Made by a program: the position numbers and the translations under genes. The notes beneath the pieces are model-generated. The model was given only the letters and a program-made list of their open reading frames with translations, made no database searches and was not told the DNA's origin. A stretch of DNA of 64,000 nt, taken from positions 1,240,001 to 1,304,000 of the forward strand of contig OW121857.1 of assembly GCA_933228895.1 (NCBI GenBank). Direction: 5' to 3'. Origin of the DNA: Platycnemis pennipes. Its lineage: Eukaryota; Arthropoda; Insecta; Odonata; Platycnemididae. Below are positions 22,403 to 33,711 of the stretch, one piece after another; position 1 is the first letter of the stretch; each line of letters starts with the position of its first letter.

Positions 22403-23456
22403 CATCTACATCTACATAATACCCTGCAAGCCACCACAAGGGTGTGTGGCAGGGGGTGATTGCCCACCAAACATGCACTACATATCATGCATAAAAAAGG
22501 AATAGTATTAATATAGTAGTCAGAACTACACTATTTAAAAAGGATAGAAATTGCAAAGAAAACATGCAAAAACATTCTGTTAGTAGGGTTAGCTTTAAAT
22601 ACTCATACCAACATGCAGCTACCAATGCTATTCATTGCTACTCTCCGATAGGACATATTTACCGTTATTCGTATCTCTTATTGTGCGAGGGAAAAAGGGC
22701 ATTTTGAATCGGTCAGTTCGGCAATCAATTTCTCTAACTTTATGATTATGGTCCAGTCTGCCATAGTAAGTTGGGGTTCGTAAAATATTTTTAACATCAT
22801 CACTGAAAATATTGCCTTGGAATTTGTGGAAGAGATTAAGTCTAAATTTCAACCTGCGATCTGACAATGATTCCCATTTCAATTCATTTAATAGACTGGT
22901 TACGCTAATATAATTATCGTATCGTCCCTTTACAAATCTTGCCGATCTTCGCTGCACACGTTCAAGTTCATTACTTAGACCGATTTCGTAGGGATCCCAT
23001 ACACTGGCAGCATATTCCAAATGAGGTCTAACAAGGGAAAAGTAGCTGATTTCTCGTACATGATCGTCACATTTACCCAATACTCTTTTAATGAAACCCA
23101 GTTTGCGATTCGCTTGACCCATTATTTCACGAATGTGTTTACCCCAGGAAAGATCATTTGTCAGTCTTATTCCAAGATATTTAATGGATTCCACGTTTGT
23201 TAATTCATTATTACTTATTTTGTAAGTGGTAGGAGGAGAGCTATTCTTTTTCCAAAAATTCATTACAAGACATTTCTTAAAGTTTAATTCTAACTGCCAT
23301 GTATCACACCAAGTTTCAATTGCTTGTAGGTCAATATTTAAATATTCTTTATCGTTCGGGCATAGAATTTCCCTGTACACTACTGCGTCATCGGCAAATA
23401 GACGAAGCTTACTTTTTACCACCTTTTGGATATCATTAATATACAAAAGGAATAGG
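22403..23456 (-). mobile_element. Non-LTR copy C, 5'-truncated, inverted relative to copy B
   Basis: The minus-strand ORF 22628-23446 (272 codons) is nearly identical to that of copy B; the only difference I see is one short stretch near the C-terminus (PFFPRTI here, SFFPRKI in B). The 3' UTR and tail (22403-22627) are uninterrupted, which supplies the empty site for the element inserted in copy B. Its 5' end joins the same AAT tail as copy B. Confidence 0.88.
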
Positions 23457-23557
23457 AGTTATTATTATTGTCTTTATTTGCCCAAAGATCTGTTACATTG
23501 ATATGGGCAGGATCTACACGATACCCTGCAAGCCACCGCGAGGGTGAGTGGCAGGGG
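23457..23557 (-). repeat. AAT tail plus copy-A-type LINE tail, shared with copy B flank
   Basis: Reverse complement of 14595-14697. The shared block stops at 23557; beyond it the two flanks differ. Confidence 0.8.
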
Positions 23558-23604
23558 TGAAGATCTCCAAGCATGCAAACAAGAAACTATAGGGTCTCAT
23601 GCAA

Positions 23605-23768
23605 CTAGTATGAGACGTATGTGTTTACCCCAGGAAAGATCATGCGTCAGTCTTATTCCAAGATATTTAATGGATTCCACGTTTGTTATTTCATTATTAC
23701 TTATGTTGTAAGTGGAGCTATTCTTTTTCCAAAAATTCATTGCTAGTCATTTTTTTTAAGTTTAATTC
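23605..23768 (-). pseudogene. LINE fragment K, second half
   Basis: Minus-strand continuation of 22186-22402, covering the segment upstream of SWGKHIREI to the NFWKKN region, with small deletions. Confidence 0.7.
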
Positions 23769-23839
23769 TATTGAGGAATACCTCAGTGACACTTTGTGTT
23801 AAAACCTGTAATTGTGTATTATATATGTATGAATATGAG

Positions 23840-25949
23840 ATCTTTAGATAAAAATTTTAAACAAAAAAGAAAGTTTTATATTTTTAAAAGAGCAGACTTT
23901 GCTAACTTTAAAATTTATTTAAGAGATTCCTTATCGGATTTCAAAAAGTCTTCCATAAAGGTATGTACCAACGATTCATGGAAGTCGTTCATTAATATCA
24001 TGCGCTCTGGGATCAACAGATTTATCCCTTGTAAATTCAAAAAAGAAAGCACTGAACCTAGGTGGTACAATGCCGAAGTGAGAAAATCCCTGAGACGGCA
24101 GCGAATATGTCATGCTAAAATGAAAAAAATTAGTAAACATATGCCCACTGATGAGCGTAATGTAATTATTGAAAATTATAAAATTTCAAAATCCACTGCA
24201 AAGTCAGCCCTTAGTAATGCATTTGCAGAATTCAAAAGAAAAACACTTGGGGAACAATTGAAAGAAAATCCAAAAGTCTTCTGGTCGTACGTAAGGGAAG
24301 TGCAAGGCCATAAGTCTACCGTCCATTCACTTAAAAATGATAGAGGTGAAATGACCACAAACACACTCGACAAAGTTAACTTGCTAAATTCCTTCTTCCA
24401 AACCGTTTTTAACCCACCTTCCGGGGATTCAACTGTCGTGTTACCTGACCTCTTTCAGCGGTTGATGCAACCAATTGACATTTCCTGTAATGGTATTGAA
24501 AAATTACTTAAAGATATAAGCCCCAACAAATCTCCTGGCCCTGATCAAATTCCCTCCCGCGTGTATAGAGAGTTAGCATCCGAAATTTCCCCCTACCTTG
24601 AAATAGTATTTAATAAATCCCTGACCGAACACGTCGTACCGATGGACTGGAAAGCAGCCGATGTAACACCCATTTTTAAAAGTGGCGATAGGGAGCAGCC
24701 ATCTAACTACAGACCTATATCCCTCACATCCATTTCATGCAAGGTCCTAGAACATATAATTGTCAGTTCAGTCATGGGACACCTAGATAGCCAGAATTTA
24801 TTGTCCAATGTCCAGCATGGCTTCCGAAAGAGCAGATCGTGTGAATCCCAACTTGCTCTCTTTTCCCACGATATTTTAGTTTCTGGCGAAAATAATATTC
24901 CAGTGGATGCTATATTTCTCGACTTCAAGAAGGCTTTTGACAAGGTTTCTCACAGCAAACTAATTTTGAAGTTAAAATCTTATGGGTTAGACAGTAACAT
25001 TATATCATGGATTAATGATTTTCTGCATGATCGGGTTCAAAGGGTTGTTTTGGACGGTGTTTCCTCACCGGCAATTAAAGTCACTTCGGGTGTCCCACAA
25101 GGTAGTGTGATAGGTCCACTCCTATTCCTTTTGTACATTAATGATATCCAAAAGGTGGTAAAAAGTAAGCTTCGTCTATTTGCCGATGACGCAGTAGTGT
25201 ACAGGGAAATTCTATGCCCGAACGATAAAGAATATTTAAATATTGACCTACAAGCAATTGAAACTTGGTGTGATACATGGCAGTTAGAATTAAACTTTAA
25301 GAAATGTCTTGTAATGAATTTTTGGAAAAAGAATAGCTCTCCTCCTACCACTTACAAAATAAGTAATAATGAATTAACTAACGTGGAATCCATTAAATAT
25401 CTTGGAATAAGACTGACAAATGATCTTTCCTGGGGTAAACACATTCGTGAAATAATTGGTCAAGCGAATCGCAAACTGGGTTTCATTAAAAGAGTATTGG
25501 GTAAATGTGACGATCATGTACGAGAAATCAGCTACTTTTCCCTTGTTAGACCTCATTTGGAATATGCTGCCAGTGTATGGGATCCCTACGAAATCGGTCT
25601 AAGTAATGAACTTGAACGTGTGCAGCGAAGATCGGCAAGATTTGTAAAGGGACGATACGATAATTATATTAGCGTAACCAGTCTATTAAATGAATTGAAA
25701 TGGGAATCATTGTCAGATCGCAGGTTGAAATTTAGACTTAATCTCTTCCACAAATTCCAAGGCAATATTTTCAGTGATGATGTTAAAAATATTTTACGAA
25801 CCCCAACTTACTATGGCAGACTGGACCATAATCATAAAGTTAGAGAAATTGATTGCCGAACTGACCGATTCAAAATGTCCTTTTTCCCTCGCACAATAAG
25901 AGATACGAATAACGGTAAATATGTCCTATCGGAGAGTAGCAATGAATAG
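23840..25949 (+). CDS. Non-LTR retrotransposon copy D: open linker-RT-C-terminal frame
   Basis: The frame 23796-25949 is 717 codons; recognisable LINE sequence begins near 23840. It lacks the endonuclease (5' truncation) but has a complete reverse transcriptase. From 23796, residues near 245 read KSPGPDQIPSRV, followed by ADVTPIFKSGDREQPSNYRP, QHGFRKSRSCESQ and FLDFKKAFDKV. SGVPQGSVIGPLLF is near 431, the catalytic FADD at 462 and YLGIRLTNDLSWGKH in the thumb. The C-terminal third contains RPHLEYAASVWDPYE and RRSARFVKGRYDN, typical of this CR1/Jockey-like group. No internal stop or frameshift is present. An RT for target-primed reverse transcription; without the endonuclease it is not autonomous. 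The ATG at 23796 is not claimed as a real start. Confidence 0.85.
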
Positions 25950-26182
25950 CATTGGTAGCTGCATGTTGGTATGAGTACTTAAAGCTAACCCTACTAACAG
26001 AATGTTTTTGCATGTTTTATTTGCAATTTCTATCTTTTTTAAATAGTGAAGTTCTGACTACTATATTAATACTATTCCTTTTTTATGCATGATATGTAGT
26101 GCATGTTTGGTGAGCAATCACCCCCTGCCACACACCCTTGTGGTGGCTTGCAGGGTATTATGTAGATGTAGATGTAGATGAC
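25950..26182 (+). repeat. 3' UTR and tail of copy D
   Basis: The best complete example of the tail: uninterrupted GGTATGAGTACTTAAAGC, GCATGATATGTAGTGCATG, the CACCCCCTGCCACACACCC core, GGTGGCTTGCAGGG, then three GTAGAT units. Confidence 0.85.
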
Positions 26183-26195
26183 GTGCCCTATATCT

Positions 26196-26258
26196 TTTCA
26201 TATCAATGTAACAGATCTTTGGGCAAATAAAGACAATAATAATAATAATAATAATAAT
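26196..26258 (+). repeat. AAT-type tail with GGGCAAATAAAGAC
   Basis: Same tail as 14641-14697 but with a longer AAT run. Followed directly by a LINE fragment in the opposite direction. Confidence 0.7.
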
Positions 26259-26261
26259 TCT

Positions 26262-26470
26262 AAATGCCATCCATGTATCACACCAATTATCAATTGCTTG
26301 TAAGTCATCATTTAAATATTCTTTATCTGAGCATAGAATTTCCCTGTACACTACTGCGTCATCGTCAAATAGAAGAAGCTTACTTTTTACCACCTTATGG
26401 ATATCATTTATGTAGAAAAGGAACAGAAGTGGACCTATCACACTACCTTGCGGGACACTCGTTAAAAAAA
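26262..26470 (-). pseudogene. LINE RT fragment, mutated catalytic region
   Basis: Minus-strand reading gives CGTL..MIGPLLFLFYINDIHK and LLLFDDDAVVYREIL, that is FDDD instead of FADD, plus a deleted codon in the PNDKEY region. Confidence 0.75.
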
Positions 26471-26596
26471 GACTGCTTCAGCTGGTCAAGCCGAAGTATT
26501 TGAAGAATTGTTTGAACTTGTTCAGGTAATATATTTTCCACTACCGCCGAAAACAGCACAAGTGTATGAATTTTATATCAGACGAGCACACATATC

Positions 26597-26692
26597 CACG
26601 TCCTGAGTGGTGAAAAAACCCGCTCAGGGAGACTCGAACCCGCGACCCTACAGTTGTCAGGCGAGGACGCCGCCACCGGGGCCGACTATCCG
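26597..26692 (-). repeat. tRNA-derived SINE-like head
   Basis: On the minus strand: CGGTGGCGGCGTCCTCGCC, ACTGTAGGGTCGCGG and the B-box GGTTCGAGTCTC, followed by a stretch containing CCTGAGCGGG. A tRNA-like promoter arrangement without a full cloverleaf. Confidence 0.6.
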
Positions 26693-26959
26693 AAGTGGGG
26701 CCCAGGGAGAGAAAAGTAACATCGGTCTTCGAGTCTTTCTGTAGTACTCTTTCAATAAATCCTAGCTATCTATTGGCTTGGCCGCATATCTCCCTGTGAA
26801 CTACCCACTATCAGCAAGCCAAACTCCTTTGTGGTATTATGTAGACGTAGATGAAGATAGTGTTGGTAGGAGAGCTACATTTCTTTTATGTTAACCAGAG
26901 TGTTCAAATGGCTGCATATTATAAGTGGGGCGTAACGAGTGGAAAGTAACACAGCTCTC

Positions 26960-27200
26960 TTTACAATTGAATCCTAATCACTTCTCAGCTGGTTGCATCG
27001 GTCTGTCGCCACCATGAAACGTTCCCAGCCACAGACGGACATCGACACACAGCATTTGACGCCATTTTGCGTCGCAATTCTCGGGACGCGTCAGACGCGT
27101 CGTCACTGGCGCTAGGGCGTGGAGGGGAAGACGCAAAATGAGACCGGGAAGCGCGGTTGTCAGTTCTCTCCGCTGCGCCAATCAATACTTCCGTCTCGTG
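26960..27200. other. GC-rich block
   Basis: A GC-rich patch between LINE-derived fragments with no recognisable gene. Short minus ORFs here have no motif. Confidence 0.4.
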
Positions 27201-27529
27201 CTTTCACAGTTGGGTCCCTTTCCGGCCAGTTTGCCTGTTCTTCGATATTGAATGCTGTAATTGCATGACCTAGGGAAACTCAGTGAAATAATGGAGCTTA
27301 ATTCTACAATGATAAATATGCATATGCTCAGCTGTTGACATTCTTGCATCTGTCTACGCGATACCATGCAACTAGGCTACTACATGGAAACATTTTTGAT
27401 AATGGGATCACACTATATGGTTAATATCTACATAGAAATAAAGGGATTGGTTGTTAATACATACATGCATCATGCATTACATCTACATAGGATACAATAC
27501 TTCTACATTATCTACAATCTACAAACCAG

Positions 27530-28022
27530 TCTATTAAATGAATTAAATTGGGAATCATTGTCAGATCGCAGGTTGAAATTTAGAATTAATCTCTTAAATA
27601 AATTCCAAGGCCATATTTTCAGTGATGATGTTAAAAATATTTTGCGGACCCCTACTTACTATGGTAGACTGGACCATAATCATAAAATTAGAGAAATAGA
27701 TTGCCGAACTGACAGATTCAAAATGTACTTTTTTCCTCGTACTATTAGGGATATGAATAACGGTAAATATATCCAGTATGAGTGTAGCAATGGATAACAT
27801 TGGTAGCTGCATGTTGGTATAAGGACTTATAGCTAACCCAACTAACAGCATGTTTTCGCATGTATGTTTTTCTATTTTCATCTTTTTTTAAATGGCGTAG
27901 TTTTGAACAGTACCTATAAAAGTACTGATCCTTTTTTTATGCATGATATGTAGTGCATGTTTGGTGAGAGCTCACCCCCTGCCACACACCTTTATGGTGG
28001 CTTGCAGGCTATTATGTAGATG
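27530..28022 (+). pseudogene. LINE C-terminal fragment with complete tail
   Basis: Encodes TSLLNELNWESLSDRRLKF through FFPRTIRDMNNGKY and then a 3' UTR and tail ending GTAGATGTAC. A 5'-truncated, older copy of the copy D family. Confidence 0.78.
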
Positions 28023-28177
28023 TACATATAAGCTGCCTATTGTGTTCTCGTAAGTCAACAACATGCTCCAGAATCCACGAACTTCGTAATTATATTCACA
28101 TTTAGACAACTCGATTAAAAAATACTTGGTCAATTCCAATGGCAAAGTGACAAAACGTTATTGCAATGAATAGGTGT

Positions 28178-28226
28178 ATCCCCTGCCACACACCTTTATG
28201 GTGGCTTGCAGGGTATTATGTCGATG
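28178..28226 (+). repeat. Solo LINE tail
   Basis: CCCCTGCCACACACCTTTA..GGTGGCTTGCAGGG without upstream LINE sequence. Confidence 0.7.
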
Positions 28227-28537
28227 CCATATGTCATAGACGATGGTATATTTTCCGAAAGCACCTTGAATGCATTTTGCGTTCATTAACATGCATAAAT
28301 CAATGAATTTATCTTTGTGCATTCTGTAGGCCACCCATCACTAATGTTGACTCGCTATTAGAACTGGGAAGGCAGATAAACGCTATCACGTCCAGTAACT
28401 GCGATCGTAATATAAAAATAGGTGGATACTCACTCAATAGACTGGAGAACTCACTGCTTTAAAACTTGAGGAAGTGACAAGGACATCTGTGAGACTATCA
28501 GGTATGTTCTCCAAGCCATTAAGTCTGTGAAAATTTA

Positions 28538-28600
28538 CATCTGCATCTACACGATACCCTGCAAGCCACCGCGAGGGTGTATGGTAGGGGGTGAAGATCA
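28538..28600 (-). repeat. LINE tail, copy-A subtype
   Basis: CATCTACACGATACCCTGC, then GCGAGGGTGTATGGTAGGGG. Confidence 0.7.
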
Positions 28601-28699
28601 CCAAGCATGGACTACTAACATGCAAACAAGCAACTAAGGATCTCATGCAACTAGATTGCAACATACGTTGCAACTTCTCATTCAAGGGATTAGTGGCAA

Positions 28700-29040
28700 A
28701 TACATGCATCGTGCACTACAGAATTCTCTACAATATTTCCCCGACCTTCGCTATGTTGCCCCTTGTGTTCACTAATAGTACGGGGAAAAAATAAAATTTT
28801 AATCTATCGGTACCATAATCTATCTCTCCAATCTTATTTATCTGGTCGAATCTAGCATAATGTTTTTTATGTATGCCTAACATCTGCAGTAAAGCTGTCA
28901 GATTAAAATTTCTCTAATAGATTTAATCTGTGTTTTAACTTACGATATGATAATGATTCCCAACCTAATTCTTTTATCAATTCTGATACACTACTAAACC
29001 TATCGTAACACTTTTGAACGAACCTAGCTTCTCTACGGTG
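28700..29040 (-). pseudogene. Copy-A-type LINE C-terminal fragment
   Basis: On the minus strand it reads CYDRFSSVSELIKELGWESL and further downstream the DVRH segment, with stops. Same subfamily as copy A. Confidence 0.72.
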
Positions 29041-29920
29041 CTCACTGTCATGGGACACCTAAACACAAAGGGGTGTCTCTCTCTGTCAACCCCCCCCCCC
29101 ACCAATACTGATAGCACATTTCCTCCCCTCACCTCATTACTAACAATTTCCCCCCTCCCCCTTCGCCGGTATATAACCAGGGGTGTCGGAAATGTTTTAG
29201 CCAGGTGTGGGGGGGACGGGGGTTTTACCTTGAATACGGCCCGGCTCCTAAGAAAAGGGCCCATATTTTTTTGCGGATACAAGGTGGTAGGGACTAGAAT
29301 TTCGCGAAAAGAGCATGTACTGGTGTGAGAATATATGTCAGAAGGGAAAAAGCAAGCTGGAAAGAAGTGAAATTTAATTTTTATTAATGAAGACTACTTC
29401 TCATTTCTCAAGGGCCCGGGGCAAATTCTGGGAAGGGGGGGTCATTCCTGCCACCTCCCCCCCCCGCCCCTTCCCATGCCGCTGTATGTTTCATCTACTT
29501 ACCATGTTATAATTTGGTGGCCTGTCCAAGGGAGTAACGCCGGGTGGAACGGAGGATTCGGGAAGGTTTTCAATTATTAGCTTCACCAAATCTTTTTTAA
29601 CACTTTTCCGGCAATAAAATCTTAAATCGTCATACACGTTGTCGACCACTGTGATATCCATATTTTTAGAGGTAGTTTTGAAGGTTTGGCTCCATATTAT
29701 TAATGGCCAAACCCTCAAAAAATAACTCTAAAAAATAGATATAAAATCTTAAGGAAACTATTGCGCTTGTGTAGGGGAACTACTTAAAACTTGATACAAT
29801 GCTACAGGAAACCATAAGGGTGTAAGTGATTATTTTTTACGATAGCATGCTTAAAAAGGAATCATCAACATGGGTCAACAATCCTAGGATTGGTTTGATG
29901 CAGTCCTCCACTCGATTCTT
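29041..29920. other. Intergenic DNA with C- and G-runs
   Basis: Homopolymer C runs near 29090-29100 and 29455-29470. A minus ORF (29491-29718) was inspected; it has no recognisable domain and remains unassigned. Confidence 0.4.
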
Positions 29921-29924
29921 CCAT

Positions 29925-30340
29925 CGGCTAATCTCTTCATATTTACGTTATTCTTCTCTTTTACAACCTTTACTACTTCTTCCACCTATCTCATACGAGG
30001 CCTGTCCTTTCCAATCTTCCCGTTCACTTTTCCCTCGACGATGGTATTCATCAGGCCATCGTGTCTCATGATGTGGCCCATTAAGTTGTCCCGTCTTCTT
30101 TTTATAGTTTTCTGCAGACTTCTCTTTTCCCCCACTCTTCTCAAGACTTCATCGTTAGTCACTCGGTCGATCCATTTTATCTTCATCATTCTTCGCTAGC
30201 ACCACATTTCGAATGTTTCCACCCTTTTCTTTTCCGCTGCTGTCATCGTCCATGCCTCACTGCCGTAAAGAAACATGCTCCGAATGTACGTCCTGATGAA
30301 TTTTTTCCTTACTTCTACGCTTATATTTCCATATGTAAGT
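29925..30340 (-). pseudogene. C-terminal fragment of a different non-LTR element
   Basis: Minus-strand reading gives LYGSEAWTMTAAEKKRVETF, then EMW..RRMMKIKWIDRVTN, EVLRRVGEKRSLQKTIKRRR, NLMGHIMRHDG and GKIGKDRPRMR. This is the conserved tail of endonuclease-reverse transcriptase type LINEs, distinct from the copy D family. There is no RT core and a stop interrupts the frame. Confidence 0.8.
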
Positions 30341-30344
30341 AGGT

Positions 30345-30790
30345 ACAGTGTATGGGATCCCTACGAAATCGGTCTATATAACGAACTTGAACGTGTACAG
30401 CGAAGATCGGCAAGATTTGGAAAGGGACGGTACGATAACTATACACGCGTAACCAGTCTATTAAATGAATTGAAATGGGAATCATTGTCAGATCGCAGGT
30501 TGAAATTTATACTCAATCTCCTAAACAAATTCCAAGAACATATTTTCAGTGATGACGTTAAAAATATTTTGCGAACCCCAACTTACTATGGTAGACTGGA
30601 CCATAATCACAAAATTAGAGAAATTGATCGCAGAACTGACAGATTCAAAATGTCCTTTTTTCCTCGTACAACTAGGGATATGAATAGCGGTAAATATGTC
30701 CAATACGAATGATTGAATCCATAGCATTGGTAGTTGCATGTTGGTGTAAGGACATGAAGGTAACCCAACTAACAGCAAGTTTTTGCCAGC
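30345..30790 (+). pseudogene. LINE C-terminal fragment
   Basis: Starts abruptly at VWDPYEIGLYNELERVQRRS and runs to FFPRTTRDMNSGKYVQYE, then part of the 3' UTR. It lacks the tail, being cut at about 30790. Confidence 0.78.
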
Positions 30791-30794
30791 GTCT

Positions 30795-31300
30795 TTCTTA
30801 ATAAATTACGATAGGCCTCACAGTCCTATAATAACAGTTCATTTTGAATCAGGCCTAGCATACCTTAACCTCTATTTCTCCTTCTAGCTTTCTCCGGCAA
30901 AATTTTGGCCGCCACCATTATAGTGGGCACTTGTAGCAGTAGATGAGAAAATTAAACCATACCGATCCACCATTTAGAGCTCTACTTTACTTCAGATCAA
31001 CTTAAACCTCAGTATCTAGAGTTCTTCGTTTAATGAATACTATAATTACTAAATATACACCATACTTCATTTAATCTATCACGTATATCCGATGACGCAG
31101 ACGTCGTAAACAAACCATTCCGACCAATTTCGAACATCGATACAGCTGCGTTGGTCGGAAATCTCCCGTGATGTATACTATGTACTAATATCTACCCACA
31201 TGTACTATTGATTGGCCTACCACTGATCATTCTTTCTGCACATAACATTCAAGAAATTAATTCGAATGATCATTCACCGTGTAAAACACCCTAAGCGGAA
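30795..31300. repeat. 480-bp dispersed repeat, copy 1
   Basis: Starts TTCTTAATAAATTACGATAG and is co-linear with 34924-35402. Shared blocks include GTTCATTTTGAATCA, CCTAGCATACCTT, CTAGCTTTCTCC, TTAAACCTCAGT and GTACTATTGAT.GGCCTACCA-like sequence. No coding frame is conserved. Confidence 0.8.
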
Positions 31301-31369
31301 GCAATTTCATGGTTATCACTTAAATTCATTCGCATGATCATTCTAAGCGTAAAACGGCATTTAGGAATC

Positions 31370-31900
31370 GGGACAAATGTTAATTCTCTCCAGCTCTCCG
31401 GGAAAGCGTGTTCTATCCACACTTGGATGAAAGGTGGCGAGCACTTCCGCCAAGGAGGACTTAGGAGGAGGGATCTTCAGAAAAGCATCATGAATCAATT
31501 ATCCTCTAGCGGAGACGAGTCATTGGAATCGCCAATGGCCAATACAAGCTCCCGCATGGTGAAGGGAGAGTTGGAAGGAGCACTGGATATCGGCTCATTG
31601 AAGAAATGGAGATTGACCCTCTCCGAATGGTCTGAGACGACCTTGGTGATATCGGTCAGTGCTACTAATCGATTCATAGAGCTCGCCGACAGCCTCCGGG
31701 ATGTCGCTTGGAGCAGAAAGAATTTCTCCATTAACTTGTAACCCTGAAACTGAGGAGAATCTACGCTGGCCCATTACTGCTCCCAAAGTACTTGCACATT
31801 CGTTTCCTCAGGTCCGCGTCACAGTGTATGTAAATAATACTGCTGAGCACGATTTGGTTACCTCTTCAGCACGTTCAGAGGAGGAGGACCAAACCGAATT
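31370..31900 (-). pseudogene. Decayed non-LTR element, pre-RT and RT start
   Basis: Minus-strand frames show GLQVNGEILSAPSDIPEAVG, then after a frame change FFNEPISSAPSNSPFTMREL, then ELVLAIGDSNDSSPLEDNI. These match the segment before and at the first RT motif of I/R1-like LINEs (usual form F....L..AL...K..SPG.D.I). SPLED replaces SPGED, and at least one frameshift is present. Confidence 0.6.
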
Positions 31901-33711
31901 TGTCCCAGGAAAATAATCGCCGTATAGGTTGATTTGACGGTGGTAATCTAATCAGCGGTTTAATTCCTGCATTAAAAAGGATTTAAATAGATATATAATG
32001 GTTTAAAAGATGTTTATGAAGCGTTGAAAGGGCACCCAAAAGCCCCGCATTTTATCGCGATGCTCGCTTGTTTTACAGGTGTCGACCGGACATCAAATAT
32101 ACGCGAGCGCCAATACTTCGTGACGGCAAAAGAGACAGAGGTGCTTAGAATTAGCCATAGCCTGGGGTGAAATTAAAAATATCAATTGAAAAGCTCATCC
32201 TTCTCCGAAAAGTAGACGAAAATCAGCGTATGATGCGTGTTGAAGGCAAAAATAGAAGTCCTGCCGTGTCAATACTAATTAGTCGACTCTGTGTTCTACT
32301 CAATTCATATCATTATTAATTCAAGGATCTCAGAGAATATTGTTCGGCGTATCCATCTTCGCTCCAAACTCGTTAATGAATCCTTATTAGAAATTTTATG
32401 TTTGAAGACGAAGGCGTTCCTCCAATGTTGCATACTCACGGAGAAAACCCGGTTTCGTAAATCGACTAGAATAACTTAAAGGAATATAAGTACATCAATT
32501 GAAACTGAAAGGACATCATGACAAAAGTAAAATAGGCTAGAAGTACTCAGGGACTACCGACGGCCAAGCCTGCCAATGAGGGTCCTACCTCGACTCGGAG
32601 CCTAATATCCGACCCTCACCGAGGCCCATCTCTCCACGGGTGGTCATTAGGGTGACCCTTATTTTTCACAATCAGGAAAAGTTAAGTTTTCCTACTCTCA
32701 AAATGAAGTTTATATTCATGTGCTAAAATTCGGTCACTTTTAATTAACGGTAACCCGTGTCCCAAGTACTTCGGGCCTAAATATGCATTTTTTTGGGCCA
32801 GCGGCCAGCACCATTCCCTTCCGCAGCTGGAGCACCTCCCCCCCGACTCAATGGTCTCTCGGGTGAAAGATCCGAATTTATAAACTGCAGAATTTCACCA
32901 TGTGCTTCTTTGGTATCTTGGTTAACAACGGTAAATTATACAATGTCACCTTTGAGACTATCAATTTAATGATTCTTTGATTTAATGATAATAATCTCCT
33001 GTACTCTTATTTCGATCGCATGGTTCCTTGAATGATCGCATGATATGAGCACACAATGTCTATATTTGTTTTATGAGCAGGTAGAAATGGATTCAAGATT
33101 AATATTATTTCAACAGTACTTTTCATACTTATCTAATTTAATGGCATGCACATGGAATGTATATAATCTTATATAATTCTTTTAGTTAATATCCATCAGC
33201 AAGCATGTGGTGAAGTTCTTCAATTATATGTGTTTTGGGGTGAAGAATTAAATTCTTTTGATTATTCTAGTGACAAGTATAAAGCAATAGAATATTAGAA
33301 CAGAACATGAAATCTAAAAGTGAAAAAAATTGCCTTAAAGCATTTTCAACAGCACTTTTCCATTGGCTCTCATGCCATTCATGAGGATTTCACCAAACTG
33401 TTGTTTGTTATCTCAACTACCACAACGGGGAAATATTAAAGCACATAGTATGTATCTAACCTTTAAATAGTTCACTGTTTTATTTCAATACATACTCCTA
33501 CACACTTCTTAACCCAACACTGAATGTATTAGTGTGACAGCTAGCTGAAAACAAATGGCAAAATATCATAATAGTGATCAACATGTATATCAGATGTGGA
33601 ATAATATGAGTACCTCTTGTCACATGAATTGCTCCTCTTGTTATTGTGTCTGATCTTTAACAATAATGTCCAGTGATATTTAATAAAGTATGACATTGCT
33701 CTGGTGTCTTT
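31901..33711. other. Intergenic DNA, no gene recognised
   Basis: About 1.8 kb. Short ORFs only; no motifs, repeats or RNA genes recognised. A GC-richer stretch lies at 32540-32660. Confidence 0.45.

Noticed and set aside
23021..23501. Plus-strand ORFs antisense to LINE copy C (and the same at 14651-15131 and 25037-25556)
   Set aside because: They are identical because the LINE copies are identical; no independent motif.
29491..29718. Minus-strand ORF with a DLVKLIIENLPE-like helix
   Set aside because: Loosely reminiscent of repeat proteins but no second repeat, no splice-site support and no promoter.
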